A stretch of 64,000 nucleotides of DNA from Ideonella benzenivorans (GCF_020387415.1 NZ_JAGWCB010000012.1:1-64000), one strand, 5' to 3'. Shown: positions 1 through 12,875, counted from the first letter of the stretch. Notes: generated by a model from the sequence alone, not told the origin. Made by a program: numbers and translations.

Positions 1-127
1 GCACTTCGCCGTGCGCAAAGTTGATCAGGCTGATGATCCCGTACACCATCGTGTAGCCCAGCGCCACCAGAGCGTACATGCTCCCCAGCACCAAACCATT
101 GATGATCTGTTGAACGAAGATATCCAT
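1..127 (-). CDS. livH: LivH-type branched-chain amino acid ABC permease (amino end only)
   Basis: These are the first 42 codons of an inner-membrane permease of the LivH family, part of an ABC importer for leucine, isoleucine and valine or related amides. The rest lies beyond the left edge. The start is ATG at 127, with an AGGG-like ribosome site about 8 bases upstream. The peptide opens with [12 protein letters not shown], runs into a first membrane helix containing [15 protein letters not shown] and then INFAHGE, a segment strongly conserved in LivH permeases. Substrate specificity cannot be read from this piece, and urea or amide importers share the same signature. The gene is transcribed away from dctB. 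Confidence 0.85.
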   Translation of the reverse strand, partial: MDIFVQQIINGLVLGSMYALVALGYTMVYGIISLINFAHGEV

Positions 128-444
128 TCAATGAACCCTGTTGTTGAGCGGCGAACCGCGTCCTGCAATGCAAGGTCATATCGCACAGCCTGTGCCAGCT
201 GGGGTTTGCACCAACATGGTTCATGGATAACCCTGAGCCCAACCGCGCAAGTTCGGCATTTGGCCCCGCTTCGGTGCCCTCTTCTGCACGCCCCTCGTGC
301 GGCCATCGGGTGACTTTCCGCACCCAATTTTTGGCATGAGTGCGGTTTTCCACACCACCACCACCCGCTGTGACGCCCGGCGGGCTGCTTGCCCACGGGA
401 GACCCGCTCCGGAGGCCTCGGCTTTGGGCACACTACGCACCCTG
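128..444. other. Intergenic spacer between livH and dctB
   Basis: This 317-base spacer separates two divergent genes and should hold both promoters. I see no convincing sigma-70 hexamer pair, sigma-54 element, long inverted repeat or structured RNA in it. The dctB reading frame is open upstream of its chosen start as far as a GTG at 340, so part of the spacer could be coding if the longer form is real. Confidence 0.5.
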
Positions 445-2302
445 ATGTCCGAACCAAGTCCTCCGCTGGATACCGCCGACATGGCGCCCTGGCCCTTGCG
501 CCTGCTGCGCACGGGCACCGTGGCCCTGGGTGTCCTGGCCCTGGTGGGGCTGGGCAGTTGGGTGGGCTACCGCTGGAACGAGCGCGCCGGCCTGGACAAC
601 CTGGCGGCGGTGGCCAATGAACGGCTGGAGCTCTATGCCGCCACACTGGAAGCCGAGCTGGCCCGCTACGCCTACCTGCCCAGCCTGATCGCGGCCGATG
701 CCGATGTGCGTGCGATGCTGTTGCACCCCGAGTCGCCGCAGGCCCGGGAGGCCGCCCGGCTGACGCTGGCCCGCATTGGTGTGCGCGCCGGGGCCACCGA
801 GGCAATGGTGACGGACGCCGAGGGCCGTTTGCTGGCCACCAGCGCCCCGAACGGCGGCGACACCCCGGCGCGGGACCTGGCCCAGCCCTCGGACCACTTC
901 GCACGCAACCCGGTGGATGGCAGCACCGACTATCTGTTTGTGCACCCCATCGTTCTGCAGGGAATCACCCGTGGCCGGGTGGTGCTCAAGCTCAACCTGT
1001 CGCCGCTGGAGGCCACCTGGGTGGACCTGGGTGCCCGCTCGCAGAGCGAGCGGCTGCTGGTGCTGGACGAGCGCGACACCGTGGTCATCACCTCGGTGCC
1101 CGACTGGAAGTACCGCTGGCTGGCCCCCGACCCTGGTCAGATCGGCCCGCTGTCGGCCCCGCCGCATGCCGTGGGCACCCTGGCCCTGGCCATCGATCGC
1201 CAGATCTCGCCCACGGTCAGCCTGGTGCGGGTACCGCCCACCAGCCAACCGATGCCGGCACGGCTGCTGCGACAGGAACGGGCCCTGGTGGCACTGGGGG
1301 GGCGGCTGCTGAGCCTGTCGGACCCGTCCGAGGTCTGGCGCCAGGCGCGCACCGCGGCCTGGGGCGGCGGCGCTGCTGGCGCTCTGGCGGGCAGTCTGCT
1401 GCTCTACGCGCTGCACCGGCGGCGCGCGGTGCGCCAGCTGCTGCAAGCCCGCAACGCCCTGCAGCAGGCGCACGACCAACTGGAACGGCAGGTGGACCTG
1501 CGCACCACGCAGCTGCGCACCGCCAACGATGAACTCAAGCGCCAGATCGCCCAGCGCGTGCTGGCCGAGGATGAACTGCTGCAGGCCAGCAAGCTGGCGG
1601 TGCTGGGACAGATGTCCACCGGCATCTCGCACGAGATCAACCAGCCCCTGACGGCACTGCGGGTGCTCTCACGCAACAGCCTGCGCCTGCTGGAGGCCGG
1701 CCGCCAGCCCGATGTAGCCACCAACCTGCGCACCATCGACGAGATGGCCGAGCGCATGGGACGCATCGTCTCGCAGCTGAAGTCCTTCGCCCGCAAGGAC
1801 AGCCTGCGCCACCAGCCCGTGGCCCTGGCCGGCGCGGTGCGCAACGTGCTGCTGATGCTGGACCACCGGCTGCGCCACGAGGAGGTGCGCGTGGTGCAGG
1901 ACGTGCCCGAAGGCCTGTCCGCCCTGGGTGACACCAACCGGCTGGAGCAGGTGCTGCTGAACCTGGCCGGCAATGCACTGGACGCCATGGCCGGCAGCGA
2001 GGAAGCCCGCCTGAGCTTCCGGGCCCACCGCGAGGGCGACCGGGTCTGGCTGCAGGTGGAAGACAACGGCCCGGGCATCCCCGAAGCCCAGATGGATCAC
2101 CTCTTCGAGCCCTTCTACACCACCAAACCCGCCGGTCAGGGCCTGGGCCTGGGCCTGGTGATTTCGGCCAAGATCGTGCGGGAATTCGGCGGTACGCTGC
2201 GCGCCCGCCGCACCGCCCAAGGCATGTGTTTCGAATTCGATCTGGCCGCCGAGGCGCCCGGCCAGCCGCCGGCGCCGCGCGGGCCGGTGAACCCGCAAAA
2301 GG

Positions 2303-2316
<14 letters not shown>
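445..2316 (+). CDS. dctB: DctB-like sensor histidine kinase
   Basis: This is a membrane sensor kinase of about 623 residues that autophosphorylates and passes phosphate to the response regulator encoded next. A short cytoplasmic tail is followed by a membrane helix at about 23-42, a periplasmic sensor region of about 260 residues (PDC/Cache type by position), a second helix near 303-325 and a coiled coil. The HisKA box SHEINQPL has the phospho-acceptor His at about 396. The ATPase domain shows an N box (NLAGNALDAM) near 505 and a G box (GLGLGLV) near 565. The layout and the partner gene match DctB of C4-dicarboxylate sensing, though no dct transporter gene is adjacent. The start is uncertain: ATG 445 was preferred, with GTG 340 and ATG 481 also in frame. 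The end overlaps dctD by 14 bases, suggesting translational coupling. Confidence 0.85.
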
Positions 2317-3646
<1,330 letters not shown>

Positions 3647-3661
3647 GCGGACCCGCCGGTT

Positions 3662-4609
3662 TCAGCGGTAGACGGCAGGGTCCGGGGAATCGGTCGGGTG
3701 GGCCACCACCCGCTTGAGGGCCGGGCTCATCGGCAGCTGCAGGATCACACCACGCGGCGGGATGGGCTGCAGGAACCACTTGGCATAGATGGCCTGAATC
3801 TCGCCGCTGCGGTAGAGGCCCACCAGCACGTCGTCCACCAGGCGCTTGAAGACCGCATCCCCCTTGCGCAACGCGATCGCATAGGGCTCGCTGGTCAACG
3901 GGGTCGGAGCGATCATGTAGTCGGCCGCGTCGGGGGCATCGGCCAGCAGGCTCTGCAGCAGCACGTCGTCCATGGCGTAGGCGGCAGCGCGACGCGTGGT
4001 GACCATGCGGAAGCCCTCAATGTCATACAGACCGGCGAGGATCTTCATGTCCAGCCCGCGCCGCTGGTTTTCCGCCTGCAGGTACTGGATGCTGGTGGTG
4101 GCCAGGGTGGTGGCCACCGGGCGGCCACGCAGGTCGTCCAGGCTCAGCACCGGGGCATCGCGGCGCGACAGCAGCTTGCTGCTGGCCACGAAGAAGGTCA
4201 CCGAAAACGCCGCCGTGCGCTCGCGCTCCACGTTGTGCGTGGTGACACCGCACTCCATGTCCACGGTGCCGTTGGCCACCAGCGGCAGCCGGGTGGCGGA
4301 GCTGACCGCCATCATCCGCACCTCCAGGTCCGGCAGCGCCAGCCGCTGGCGCACGGCCACCACCACCCTGCGGCACAGGTCCACGCTGTAGCCCACCGGC
4401 TGACGGTCGGCATCCAGGTAGGAGAACGGTGGTGAGGACAGCCGGTAGCCCAGCGTGATCAGACCGGTGTCGTGGATCTTGCGCAGCGTGGCCGAGCCCC
4501 CGATCACGAACGCCTCGGAGGTGGCAGCCCGCGCCACGGGGACGGTCAGAACGGCGGCGGCGGACAGACCCGCCAGCAGCAGGCGGTGAAGGGAGAGAGG
4601 GCTGGTCAT
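3662..4609 (-). CDS. Amino acid ABC transporter substrate-binding protein (SBP_bac_3 family)
   Basis: This is a periplasmic solute-binding protein of 315 residues. The chosen ATG at 4609 gives a clean signal peptide: a short basic start, a hydrophobic core LLLAGLSAAAVLTVP and a cleavage site after ARA. The mature protein carries family-3 features such as GVTTHNVERERTAAFS and SPPFSYLDADRQPVGYSVDL, the pattern seen in glutamate/aspartate binding proteins (GltI-like). Permease and ATPase genes are not adjacent, so it is either an orphan binding protein or works with a transporter elsewhere. It converges on dctD with only 15 bases between the stops, and no clear terminator is seen there. Confidence 0.8.
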   Translation of the reverse strand: MTSPLSLHRLLLAGLSAAAVLTVPVARAATSEAFVIGGSATLRKIHDTGLITLGYRLSSPPFSYLDADRQPVGYSVDLCRRVVVAVRQRLALPDLEVRMMAVSSATRLPLVANGTVDMECGVTTHNVERERTAAFSVTFFVASSKLLSRRDAPVLSLDDLRGRPVATTLATTSIQYLQAENQRRGLDMKILAGLYDIEGFRMVTTRRAAAYAMDDVLLQSLLADAPDAADYMIAPTPLTSEPYAIALRKGDAVFKRLVDDVLVGLYRSGEIQAIYAKWFLQPIPPRGVILQLPMSPALKRVVAHPTDSPDPAVYR

Positions 4610-4698
4610 GACGGTACGGCGACGCCGATTGTGACAAATTGCCAGGCAACCTTTCGTGCAACAACGCACATCCGCCAGGCCATTCGTGCTTTCCCGGA

Positions 4699-4726
4699 TC
4701 AACCGAAGCATCTCCGCGGCCGATCC
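4699..4726 (+). promoter_or_regulatory. Possible sigma-28 (FliA-like) promoter of the chemoreceptor gene
   Basis: A GCCGATCC element at 4719-4726 resembles the sigma-28 minus-10 box GCCGATAA, with TCAA at 4699-4702 in place of the TAAA box. The spacing is one base longer than the enterobacterial consensus. It lies about 84 bases before the chemoreceptor start, and chemoreceptor genes are commonly sigma-28 dependent. The match is partial, so this is tentative. Confidence 0.3.
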
Positions 4727-4809
4727 CCTGCTGATCCGGCGACTCAGGTTTTTCTGACTCCCCCAACATCGGGGCCGGAGACCACTGCGCGATCCGAGGA
4801 AGTCAAACC

Positions 4810-7230
4810 ATGGCCATCTTTCAATCCCCTCTGCGGGCCGGCAATCATCTGATGCGCCGCCTGCGCATGCCCGTCAAACTGACCTTGCTGGGTGCCATGC
4901 TGTTGATTCCCCTGCTGGTGAGCGTCATCACCGCCGGGCTGGACAACCAGGCCCGCATCGAAACCGTCCGCGCGGAGCACCAGGGCATTGCCCAGGTGGC
5001 GCCCTTGTCGGAGGCGCTGTTCGAGTTGCAGGTGCACCGCGGTCTGGCCAACCGGGTGCTGCGCGGCGACACGGCGGCACGCGCCCCGCTGGCCCAGAGC
5101 ACCGGGCGCCTGCAGGATCGGCTGGCCGCCCTGGAGCAGGCCCTGGCACTGCCGGGCCGCTATTCGGTCCTCGCCGAATGGCAGGCCCTGCGGCCGGGGC
5201 TGACCGCCCTGGCCACGGCCACGCCGCAGGGCACGCCGGCCACGGTCTTTGCCACCCACACCGCCCAGGTGGAGGCCCTGCGCCTGCTGGCCATGCAGAT
5301 CGCCGAGCGCTCGCAGCTGCTGCTGGACCCGGAAGCGGACACCTATTTCCTGATGACGCTGGCCACCCAGCAGGTGTTGCCCTGGAGCGAGGCCCTGGGG
5401 CAGGTGCGGGGCCAGGGCGCCGGCCTGCTGGCCAGCGGCCAGGCCACGCCGACAGAGCGGGCCCAGCTGCTGAGCCGGGCCGCCTCCCTCAGCGAGATGC
5501 TGAAGGACCTGCAGTTCTCGGTCGCCGCCCTGGAACGGGCCGGCGTGCCGGCCCCGGCCCATTGGGAGCAGGCCCGTCAGCGCACCGAGACGCTGGCCCG
5601 GCAGCTGGCGCAGCGCTTCGCCGCGGACACCCTGCAGGGGGATGCCGACAGCTACTTCCGCGAGGCGAGCAGCGCCATCGACGCAGTGCGCGGCTTCCAG
5701 GAGGCGGCGGCCCAGGAGCTGACCCGTCGACTGCAGGCACGTGAACAGAGACTGTTGTCCCTGCAGCGGGTGCAACTCGGTGCCAGCATGGTCGGCCTGC
5801 TGCTGATGGTCTACCTCAGCCTGAGCTTCTACCGCAGCTTCATCGGCGCCTTGCGGGTGGTGCAGCGGGGCGTGAAGTCGATGGCCGGGGGCGACATGTC
5901 CCAGGCCGTGCAGGTCGAGGGCCGGGACGAGCTGGCGGACATCGGCCGGGGGGTTGAGGCCATGTCCTCACACCTGTCGGCCATGGTGGCCGACATCCGG
6001 AGCAGCGCGGTGCGGGTGGGCTATTCCGGCCAGCAGGCCGCCACCCGGGGCAATGCCCTGGCCGAGCGCACCGAGGCCCAGGCCACCAGCCTGCGCCAGA
6101 CCATGGCCACCGTGAGCCAGCTCAGCCAGGCGGTCACGAACAACGCCCAGGCCGCCCAGGAGCTGGACCATCTGACCCAGGCCCTGCGCGAGCAGGCCGA
6201 AGCCGGCGGTGAGGCCATGCAGGCCACCGTGGGGGCGATGGGCTCGCTGGAGACCAGTTCCCGGCGCGTGGGCGAGATCATCAGCGTGATCGACGGCATC
6301 GCCTTCCAGACCAACATCCTGGCCTTGAACGCCGCGGTGGAGGCGGCCCGGGCCGGCGAAGCTGGACGCGGATTTGCCGTGGTGGCCACCGAAGTGCGCC
6401 AACTGGCCCAACGCAGCGCGGCGGCCGCGGCCGAGATCCGCACGCTGATCGGTCAATCCGGTGAGGAGGTGGCGCGCTCGGTCACCCGGATCCAGTCGGT
6501 GGGCCACACGCTCGACCAGGTCGTGGGCGGTGTGCGCAATGTCTCCGACCAGCTGCGCATGATCGCCGAGGCCAGCACCCAGCAAAGCGTGGGCCTGGCT
6601 GAAGTCACCAAGACCGTCGGCGCCCTGGAAGACATCACAGTGCAGAACGCGGCGATGGTGGAGGAGGCCGCCGAGGACGCCGCCGAACTGGTGCGGCGCG
6701 CCCAGGCCCTCAGCGAAGCAGTGGCCTCGATCCGCCTGCGCCAGGGCAGCGCCGACGAGGCCTGCGCCCTGGTGGAACGCGCCCACGCGCTGGTGACCCA
6801 ACAAGGCCTGGAGGGGGCGATCCGCACCTTCTCGCAGCCCAACGGGGGCTACATTGACCGCGATCTCTACATCTTCATCGTGGACCGCGAGGGCCGCTAC
6901 CTGGTGCACGGCCTGAAGCCAGCCATGAACGGCCACCGCGTGCACGAGCTCCCGGGGATTGATGGCGACCGTTTCGTGCGCGAGGCCTGGGCTGCTGCCG
7001 GCGGCCATGGCCAGCACTGGGTCGAGTACGACATCATCAACCCGGAAACCGGCCAGGTGCAGCCCAAGGCCAGCTACGTGGTCGCCCTGAACGACCGGCT
7101 GCTGCTGGGCTGCGGCATCTACCGCAGCACCAGCGCCGCAGGCGCTGCCGGATCTCTGGCCGCTGGCGACAGGCCGACCGCTGCCGCCGGCCGTGTCGGC
7201 AGCTCAGTGCCCCAGGCTTTGCTCGCCTGA
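4810..7230 (+). CDS. Methyl-accepting chemotaxis protein with C-terminal Cache-like domain
   Basis: This 806-residue chemoreceptor should signal to CheA/CheW. A first membrane helix lies at about 22-42. A helical periplasmic sensor region of about 270 residues follows, then a second helix at about 318-338 and a HAMP domain to about 395. The cytoplasmic signalling domain is next; its highly conserved hairpin tip ([20 protein letters not shown]) lies near residue 498. The protein does not end there. Residues of about 650-773 form a further globular domain with [15 protein letters not shown], a GID/WVEYD segment and a closing [10 protein letters not shown], which resembles a single Cache (sCache_2-like) sensor. 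No membrane segment separates this domain from the signalling part, so it should be cytoplasmic. The start has a GAGG-type ribosome site. The last 27 bases overlap the opposite-strand RND gene. Confidence 0.88.
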   Translation: MAIFQSPLRAGNHLMRRLRMPVKLTLLGAMLLIPLLVSVITAGLDNQARIETVRAEHQGIAQVAPLSEALFELQVHRGLANRVLRGDTAARAPLAQSTGRLQDRLAALEQALALPGRYSVLAEWQALRPGLTALATATPQGTPATVFATHTAQVEALRLLAMQIAERSQLLLDPEADTYFLMTLATQQVLPWSEALGQVRGQGAGLLASGQATPTERAQLLSRAASLSEMLKDLQFSVAALERAGVPAPAHWEQARQRTETLARQLAQRFAADTLQGDADSYFREASSAIDAVRGFQEAAAQELTRRLQAREQRLLSLQRVQLGASMVGLLLMVYLSLSFYRSFIGALRVVQRGVKSMAGGDMSQAVQVEGRDELADIGRGVEAMSSHLSAMVADIRSSAVRVGYSGQQAATRGNALAERTEAQATSLRQTMATVSQLSQAVTNNAQAAQELDHLTQALREQAEAGGEAMQATVGAMGSLETSSRRVGEIISVIDGIAFQTNILALNAAVEAARAGEAGRGFAVVATEVRQLAQRSAAAAAEIRTLIGQSGEEVARSVTRIQSVGHTLDQVVGGVRNVSDQLRMIAEASTQQSVGLAEVTKTVGALEDITVQNAAMVEEAAEDAAELVRRAQALSEAVASIRLRQGSADEACALVERAHALVTQQGLEGAIRTFSQPNGGYIDRDLYIFIVDREGRYLVHGLKPAMNGHRVHELPGIDGDRFVREAWAAAGGHGQHWVEYDIINPETGQVQPKASYVVALNDRLLLGCGIYRSTSAAGAAGSLAAGDRPTAAAGRVGSSVPQALLA

Positions 7231-10200
7231 GACGGCGCCCTCGTCGGGCTCGTGCAACCGGGCCTCACGCTGCGCCGCCCGGCGCAGCGCCTCGGGCCGC
7301 ACCAGATAGCTGTAGATCACCGGCACCACCAGCAGCGTCAACAGGGTGGAGGTGAGCACACCACCGATGATGGCGCGGCCCATCGGGGCCTGGATCTCGC
7401 CGCCCTCGTTGAAGGCCAGCGCCATCGGCAGCATGCCGAACACCATGGCCGCGGTGGTCATGATGATCGGCCGCATCCGGATCAGGCCGGCCTCCTTCAC
7501 CGCCTCGGCCACGCTCTGGCCGGCCCGCACCGCGTGGTTGGCGAAGTCCACCAGCAGGATGGCGTTCTTGGTCACCAGGCCCATCAGCATGATCAGGCCG
7601 ATCAGCGAGAACAGGTTGATGGTCGAGTGCGTGAGCAGCAGCGCCAGCATCACGCCGATGAGTGACAGCGGCAGCGAGGCCATGATCGCCAGCGGCTGCA
7701 GAAAGCTGCCGAACTGGCTGGCCAGCACGATGTAGATGAACACCACCGCCAGGGCCAGCGCAGCCACCATGTTGCCGAAGATCTCACCCTGCTCCTTGGC
7801 CTGACCACCCACGTCGAAGCGGTAGCCCGGCGGCAGCACGGTGGCCTTGATGAGCTTCTGCACATCGGCGCTCACGTCGCCCACGGCCCGGCCGGAGGCA
7901 TGGTCCACCCCGGCGTAGATGGCCTGGCGGCGCTCCAGGTTCTGGCGCTTGATGACCAGCGGGTTCTCCACCGGCTCGACCGACACCACCCGCTCCAGCG
8001 GGATGGGCGTGCCGTCCTTGGCATAGGCCACCGGCAGCTGGCGCAGCTGGGCCACCTGCTGACGGTCCTGGCTGTTCAGGCGCAGCAAGACCTCCACCTG
8101 CTCGCCGTCCGGCGTGGTCCAGTAGCTGGCCACATCGCCATTGACGTAGGTGCGCAGCGCGGTGGCCACCTGGGTGGTGCTGAGCCCCAGTTCACGCACG
8201 GCGCTGGGCTTGATGCGCACGGCATAGGCCGGCACGCCGGGTTCCACCGAGCTCTGCAGGTCGGTGATGCCGCGGATCTTCTTGACCTTCTCGCTCAGGT
8301 CGGTGGTGATCTGGTTGAGCACGTTCGGATCCGGCCCCAGGATGGCCACGTTGATCGGCCGGTCCCAGCCCAGGATGATCTGGATGCCGGGCACCGAGGC
8401 CAGTTCGCTGCGCAAGGCGTCCTCAATCTCCTTCTGGCTGCGGTGGCGCTGGGCCTTGGGCTTGAGCACCAGGCCGATGCCGGCGGTGTTGCGGCCATCC
8501 TCGCCGCCCACGGTGGTGCTCATCGACTCCACTTCCGGAAACTTGGCACGGATGATGGTTTCGACCTGGTGGATCTTCTGGTTGGAACGCTCCAGGCTGC
8601 TGCCCACCGGCAGCTTGACCTGCACCTGGGTGAAGCCCTGGTCGGTCTGCGGGATGGTCTCAGCCCCGATCAGGGGCGCCAGCATCAGGGCCACCACCAG
8701 CGACAGCCCCGCCAGCCACAACACCAGGCCCCGCGGCGTGACCGTGGCCCAGCGCAGGCGCCGGGGCGCCTGGCGGTCCAGCTTGCCTTGTGCATCGCGC
8801 GGATGGGCCCAGACCGGCACCGGCGGCAGCCACAACCGGTAGCGGCGCGAGCTGAAGGCCCAATCCACCAGCGCGGCGTAGGCGTCGTGCAGCACGTCCA
8901 TGCCCCAGTCCACCGCCGCCAGCAAGTGGCGGATCACTGGCAGGCGTCGAAAGCGGTCGGTGGGCGGATCGGGCCAGACCGAGGACAGCATCGGGTCCAG
9001 CGTGAAGCTGACGAACAGACTGACCAGCACGGCCACCGTGACCGTGATGCCGAAGGGGTAGAAGAACTTGCCGACGATGCCCTTCATGAAGGCGACCGGC
9101 ACGAACACCGCGCAGATGGCGAAGGTGGTGGCCATCACCGCCAGGCCGATCTCCTCGGTGCCCTGGCGCGACGCCGTGAGGTGGTCCTTGCCCATGCCGA
9201 CATGGCGCACGATGTTCTCGCGCACCACGATGGCGTCGTCGATCAGCAGGCCGATGCACAGCGACAGCGCCATCATGGTCATGAAATTCAGCGTGAAGCC
9301 GAAGGCATAGACCGCGATGAAGCTGGCGATCACCGAGATCGGCAGCGTCAGGCCGGTGATGACGGTGGAACGCCAACTCTGCAGGAACAGGAAGACGATG
9401 GCCACCGTCAGCAGCGCACCCTCGATCAGCGTGCGCTGCACCCCATGCAGCGAGTCCTGCACCCAGTCGCTGTTGGCGTAGATGATGCGCAGTTCCACGC
9501 CCGGCGGCATGCTGCCCTGCATGCCCTCCACCGCCTCCTTGATCGATTCCCCCGCCCGGACGATGTTGGCGTCCTTCTGCTTGTAGACCTGCAGCGTGAT
9601 GGCCGGGTCGCCGTTCACGCGCGACATCGACTCGGCCTCCCGGTCGGTCTCGACCACCTGGCCCAGGTCGCCCAGCGTGGTCACGCCGTTGCCGGTGCGG
9701 GCCACGACGATCTGCGCGAAGTCCTTGGGATCGCGCACCCGGCCCTCCACCCGCACGATGGCATCGACCGTGCCGTTGCTGACCAGGCCCACCGGCTCGT
9801 CGGCATTGCTGCGCTTGAGCGCGGCGGCCACATCGGCCGGGGTGAGTGCGGCCGCTCGCAGGCGCGCCGGGTCCAGCTCCACCCGCACCTGGCGCACGTT
9901 CAGGCCGCTGGCGACCACGCGGGCCACGCCCTCGGCCCGCTCCAGACGTTTGACCACCGTCTGGTCGGCCAGCAGCGACAGCTCACGTTCGCTGCGGTTG
10001 TGGCCCACCAGCGCCAGCACCACGGTGGGCTGGGCGTTGTCATTGTCGAAACGGCTGATGAACGGGGCCTTGGCGTCCTCGGGCAACGAGGCCTGCAGCG
10101 CGGCGATCTTCTCGCGCACATCCTGGTTGGCCTGGCTGATGTCGGCATCGAGGTTGAACTCGACCACCGTCTCGCTGCGCCCCTCCAGGCTGTTGGAGCG

Positions 10201-10440
10201 GATCATCTTGACGCCGGCAATGCTGTTGAGCGCCGACTCCACCGGCTTGGTGATCTCGGTCTCCACCGCCGAGGGCGAGGCCCCGGGGTAGCTGATCGAG
10301 ACGAACACCACCGGCGGGTTGATGTCGGGCATCTGCTCGACACCCAGACGCAGGTACGAGAACAGCCCGAGCACACAGACCGCCACCATCATCATGGTGG
10401 CGAACACGGGGTTGTTGATGGCGACGCGGGTCATCCACAT
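7204..10440 (-). CDS. RND multidrug efflux transporter, inner-membrane subunit (AcrB/MexB-like)
   Basis: This 1078-residue proton-driven exporter belongs to the HAE1 branch of RND pumps, whose known members are about 1030-1060 residues long and form trimers in the inner membrane. The protein begins with a typical first helix ([18 protein letters not shown]), a porter region with the [17 protein letters not shown] motif, and the paired Asp relay [13 protein letters not shown] near residue 402 in helix 4. A second porter half follows, then a C-terminal helix bundle. An insert of hydrophilic sequence near 520-565 accounts for part of the extra length. It lies 36 bases downstream of its adaptor gene, and no outer-membrane factor gene is present. 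Substrates cannot be predicted. Confidence 0.9.
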   Translation of the reverse strand: MWMTRVAINNPVFATMMMVAVCVLGLFSYLRLGVEQMPDINPPVVFVSISYPGASPSAVETEITKPVESALNSIAGVKMIRSNSLEGRSETVVEFNLDADISQANQDVREKIAALQASLPEDAKAPFISRFDNDNAQPTVVLALVGHNRSERELSLLADQTVVKRLERAEGVARVVASGLNVRQVRVELDPARLRAAALTPADVAAALKRSNADEPVGLVSNGTVDAIVRVEGRVRDPKDFAQIVVARTGNGVTTLGDLGQVVETDREAESMSRVNGDPAITLQVYKQKDANIVRAGESIKEAVEGMQGSMPPGVELRIIYANSDWVQDSLHGVQRTLIEGALLTVAIVFLFLQSWRSTVITGLTLPISVIASFIAVYAFGFTLNFMTMMALSLCIGLLIDDAIVVRENIVRHVGMGKDHLTASRQGTEEIGLAVMATTFAICAVFVPVAFMKGIVGKFFYPFGITVTVAVLVSLFVSFTLDPMLSSVWPDPPTDRFRRLPVIRHLLAAVDWGMDVLHDAYAALVDWAFSSRRYRLWLPPVPVWAHPRDAQGKLDRQAPRRLRWATVTPRGLVLWLAGLSLVVALMLAPLIGAETIPQTDQGFTQVQVKLPVGSSLERSNQKIHQVETIIRAKFPEVESMSTTVGGEDGRNTAGIGLVLKPKAQRHRSQKEIEDALRSELASVPGIQIILGWDRPINVAILGPDPNVLNQITTDLSEKVKKIRGITDLQSSVEPGVPAYAVRIKPSAVRELGLSTTQVATALRTYVNGDVASYWTTPDGEQVEVLLRLNSQDRQQVAQLRQLPVAYAKDGTPIPLERVVSVEPVENPLVIKRQNLERRQAIYAGVDHASGRAVGDVSADVQKLIKATVLPPGYRFDVGGQAKEQGEIFGNMVAALALAVVFIYIVLASQFGSFLQPLAIMASLPLSLIGVMLALLLTHSTINLFSLIGLIMLMGLVTKNAILLVDFANHAVRAGQSVAEAVKEAGLIRMRPIIMTTAAMVFGMLPMALAFNEGGEIQAPMGRAIIGGVLTSTLLTLLVVPVIYSYLVRPEALRRAAQREARLHEPDEGAVSGEQSLGH

Positions 10441-10476
10441 GACGGTCTTCCTTCCCAGCGGTGAGGGGACGACGCG

Positions 10477-11625
10477 TCAGTGCGTCTGCGCCGCAGACGC
10501 GGCAGACACGGCCGGGGCCGTCGCCTGCACGCGGGCCGCCTGGCCCTCGCGCAGGTTGTCAAAGCGCGCCGCCAGCACCGGTGTGCCCGCGGCCAGGCCA
10601 TCGCTGACCTCGACCAGCCCACGCGCGGCGTCCCGCCGGCCGGTGGTCACGGTGCGACGCAGCAGCTTGCCCTGCTCCAGGGTCCAGACATAGTCCTGGC
10701 CCGAGCTCGAGGAAATGGCCGTGACGGGCACCGTCAGCCGCGGTTCACCCGAGGGCAGCAACACCACCGCGGTGGCGAACTGGCCCGCCCGCAAACGCTC
10801 CTGCGGGTTGTCCAGCGTGACGGTAACGCCGATCGAGCGGGTGCCGGCCTCGGCCGCTGGCGCAATGCGCGCCAGGGTGGCCTGGATGGGTTCGTCCACC
10901 CCTTCGACCTGCAACTGCACCGCCATGCCCGGATGCAGTTGGCCCACCTCGAAGGTGGCCACGCTACCGGCCATCTCCAGCTTGCGCAGGTCCACGATGG
11001 TCAGCAGCTCCTGTTCGGCCGCCACCTTCTCGCCCGGCAGCGCGTGGCGCTTGGCCACGATGCCGTTGAAGGGCGCCACCAGGGCGGCCTCGCGCAGCTG
11101 GATTCGTGCAGTGTCCACCTGGGCCAGCGCGGCCTGGTACTGGGCCTTGGCACTGTCCAGCGAGGCCTTGGAGTTCTCCAGCGCGACAGGCGAGATGAAC
11201 TTCTGCTCGGCCAGGCCGAGGTTGGAATCGTGGCTGCGCTGGGCCTGGGTCAGCAGCGCCTTGGCGGCTTCGGCCTGGGCCTGTTTCTCGTTGAGGCGGG
11301 CGTTGAGTTCCGCCAGGTCGATCACCCCCAGCGACTCACCGGCCTGGACCCGGCTGCCCTCGCCCACCCGCAGACTCACCAGCGTGCCGGCCGCCTTGGC
11401 CCGCACGATGGCGGTGGATGGCGCCACCAGCGGCCCCGAGAACGTCACCCGCCCTGGCAACGCCAGGCGCTGCGGCTGCACGACCTCGGCCGGCGTGAAA
11501 ACCAGCGTCGCCTCCTTGGGCTTGTCCTCGGCTGTCGACCTGGCCTTGCGCGCCACCAGCCCTCCCACCAGAAGGGCCAGCACCACCACGGCGGCCAGAC
11601 CTCCCATCCACCTGCGTTGTCGCAT
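10477..11625 (-). CDS. RND efflux periplasmic adaptor (membrane fusion protein)
   Basis: This 382-residue HlyD/AcrA-type adaptor links the inner-membrane pump to an outer-membrane channel. It has an uncleaved N-terminal anchor (LAAVVVLALLVGGLVA) at about 9-24. A lipoyl-like half motif around AGTLVSLRVGEGSRVQAGE follows, then a coiled-coil hairpin from about 110 to 180, the second lipoyl half (APFNGIVAKRHALPGEKV) and beta-barrel domains to the end. The C terminus is Ala-rich. It is the first gene of a two-gene operon with the RND subunit. No regulator gene adjoins it. Confidence 0.87.
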   Translation of the reverse strand: MRQRRWMGGLAAVVVLALLVGGLVARKARSTAEDKPKEATLVFTPAEVVQPQRLALPGRVTFSGPLVAPSTAIVRAKAAGTLVSLRVGEGSRVQAGESLGVIDLAELNARLNEKQAQAEAAKALLTQAQRSHDSNLGLAEQKFISPVALENSKASLDSAKAQYQAALAQVDTARIQLREAALVAPFNGIVAKRHALPGEKVAAEQELLTIVDLRKLEMAGSVATFEVGQLHPGMAVQLQVEGVDEPIQATLARIAPAAEAGTRSIGVTVTLDNPQERLRAGQFATAVVLLPSGEPRLTVPVTAISSSSGQDYVWTLEQGKLLRRTVTTGRRDAARGLVEVSDGLAAGTPVLAARFDNLREGQAARVQATAPAVSAASAAQTH

Positions 11626-11771
11626 GTCTGTTCCTGTTTTGTTCGATCACTCTTGTGGAGCGGTCGGAGTGTAGAGGCCGCCTTCGGACTTCAAGAGTCC
11701 AGGCGATAAACAGCATGGGGGATGGATGAACTGCAGCCGCCCGCGACGAACGGCGGCAGCACCGGGTCGGC

Positions 11772-12875
11772 TCAGCCTCGGGCGGCGTGGGCGATGTCGG
11801 GGGTGGGCACGCGCACGTCGCCGCACTGCGCCCGGTGGCGCAGCGCATGGTCCATCAGCACCAGCGCCAGCATCGCCTCGGCGATCGGCGTGGCGCGGAT
11901 GCCCACGCAGGGGTCGTGGCGACCGAAAGTCTCGACCTGCGCCGGCTGGCCCTGCAGGTCGATCGAACGGCGCGGCAGGCGGATCGAGCTGGTCGGCTTG
12001 ATCGCGATGTTGACCGTGAGGTCTTGCCCGGTGGAGAGACCGCCCAGCACGCCACCGGCGTGGTTGCCGATGAAACCTTCGGGGGTCAGTTCATCTCCGT
12101 GCTCGCTGCCGCGTTGGCGCACGCTGTCGAAGCCGGCGCCGATCTCCACGCCCTTGACCGCGTTGATGCCCATCATCGCGTAGGCGATGTCGGCATCGAG
12201 CTTGTCGAACAAGGGCGCGCCCCAACCCACCGGCAGGCCCGCGGCCTCGACATAGAGACGGGCCCCGACGGAGTCGCCACTCTTGCGCAGCGCGTCCATG
12301 TAGTCTTCCAGCTCGGCCGTCTTGCTGGTCGTGGCGGCGAAGAACGGGTTCTGCTCCACCTGCGACCAGTCGTCGCGCGGAATGTCGATCTCGCCGATGG
12401 CCGTCATGCAGCCCCGGATGCGGATGCCGAACTGCTCGGCCAGCCACTTGCGGGCCACGGCCCCCGCGCCCACCATCGGCGCGGTCAGGCGGGCCGAGCT
12501 GCGGCCACCGCCCCGGGGGTCGCGGATGCCGTACTTGTGCCAGTAGGTGTAGTCGGCATGCCCGGGGCGGAAGCTCTGGGCGATGTTGCCGTAGTCCTTG
12601 CTGCGCTGATCGGTGTTGCGGATCAGCAGACAGATGGGCGTGCCGGTGGTCTTGCCCTCGTACACGCCGGACAGGATCTCGACCGCGTCCGGCTCGTTGC
12701 GCTGGGTGACGTGGCGACTGGTGCCTGGGCGACGACGGTCCAGCTCGGGCTGGATGTCGGCCTCGGACAAGGCCAGGCCCGGCGGGCAGCCGTCGATCAC
12801 GCAGCCAATGGCCGGACCGTGGCTTTCGCCGAAGTTGGTGACACAGAAGAGCTCGCCAAAGGTGCTGCCGGACAT
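11772..12875 (-). CDS. aroC: Chorismate synthase
   Basis: This enzyme converts 5-enolpyruvylshikimate 3-phosphate to chorismate using reduced FMN, the last step of the shikimate pathway. The 367-residue protein matches the usual length (361 in E. coli). Family signatures are intact: [10 protein letters not shown] at the start, [14 protein letters not shown] near 105, GGGRSSAR near 125 and the closing [14 protein letters not shown]. The ATG at 12875 was chosen because family members begin MSG-TFG; the upstream in-frame extension is low-complexity and unlike homologues. It stands alone, divergent from the c-di-GMP gene. Confidence 0.96.
   Translation of the reverse strand: MSGSTFGELFCVTNFGESHGPAIGCVIDGCPPGLALSEADIQPELDRRRPGTSRHVTQRNEPDAVEILSGVYEGKTTGTPICLLIRNTDQRSKDYGNIAQSFRPGHADYTYWHKYGIRDPRGGGRSSARLTAPMVGAGAVARKWLAEQFGIRIRGCMTAIGEIDIPRDDWSQVEQNPFFAATTSKTAELEDYMDALRKSGDSVGARLYVEAAGLPVGWGAPLFDKLDADIAYAMMGINAVKGVEIGAGFDSVRQRGSEHGDELTPEGFIGNHAGGVLGGLSTGQDLTVNIAIKPTSSIRLPRRSIDLQGQPAQVETFGRHDPCVGIRATPIAEAMLALVLMDHALRHRAQCGDVRVPTPDIAHAARG

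Noticed and set aside
7900-10464. Long plus-strand open frame opposite the RND gene
   Set aside because: Composition is typical of an antisense frame (His, Gln, Arg and Asp rich) and the minus strand encodes a complete RND transporter.
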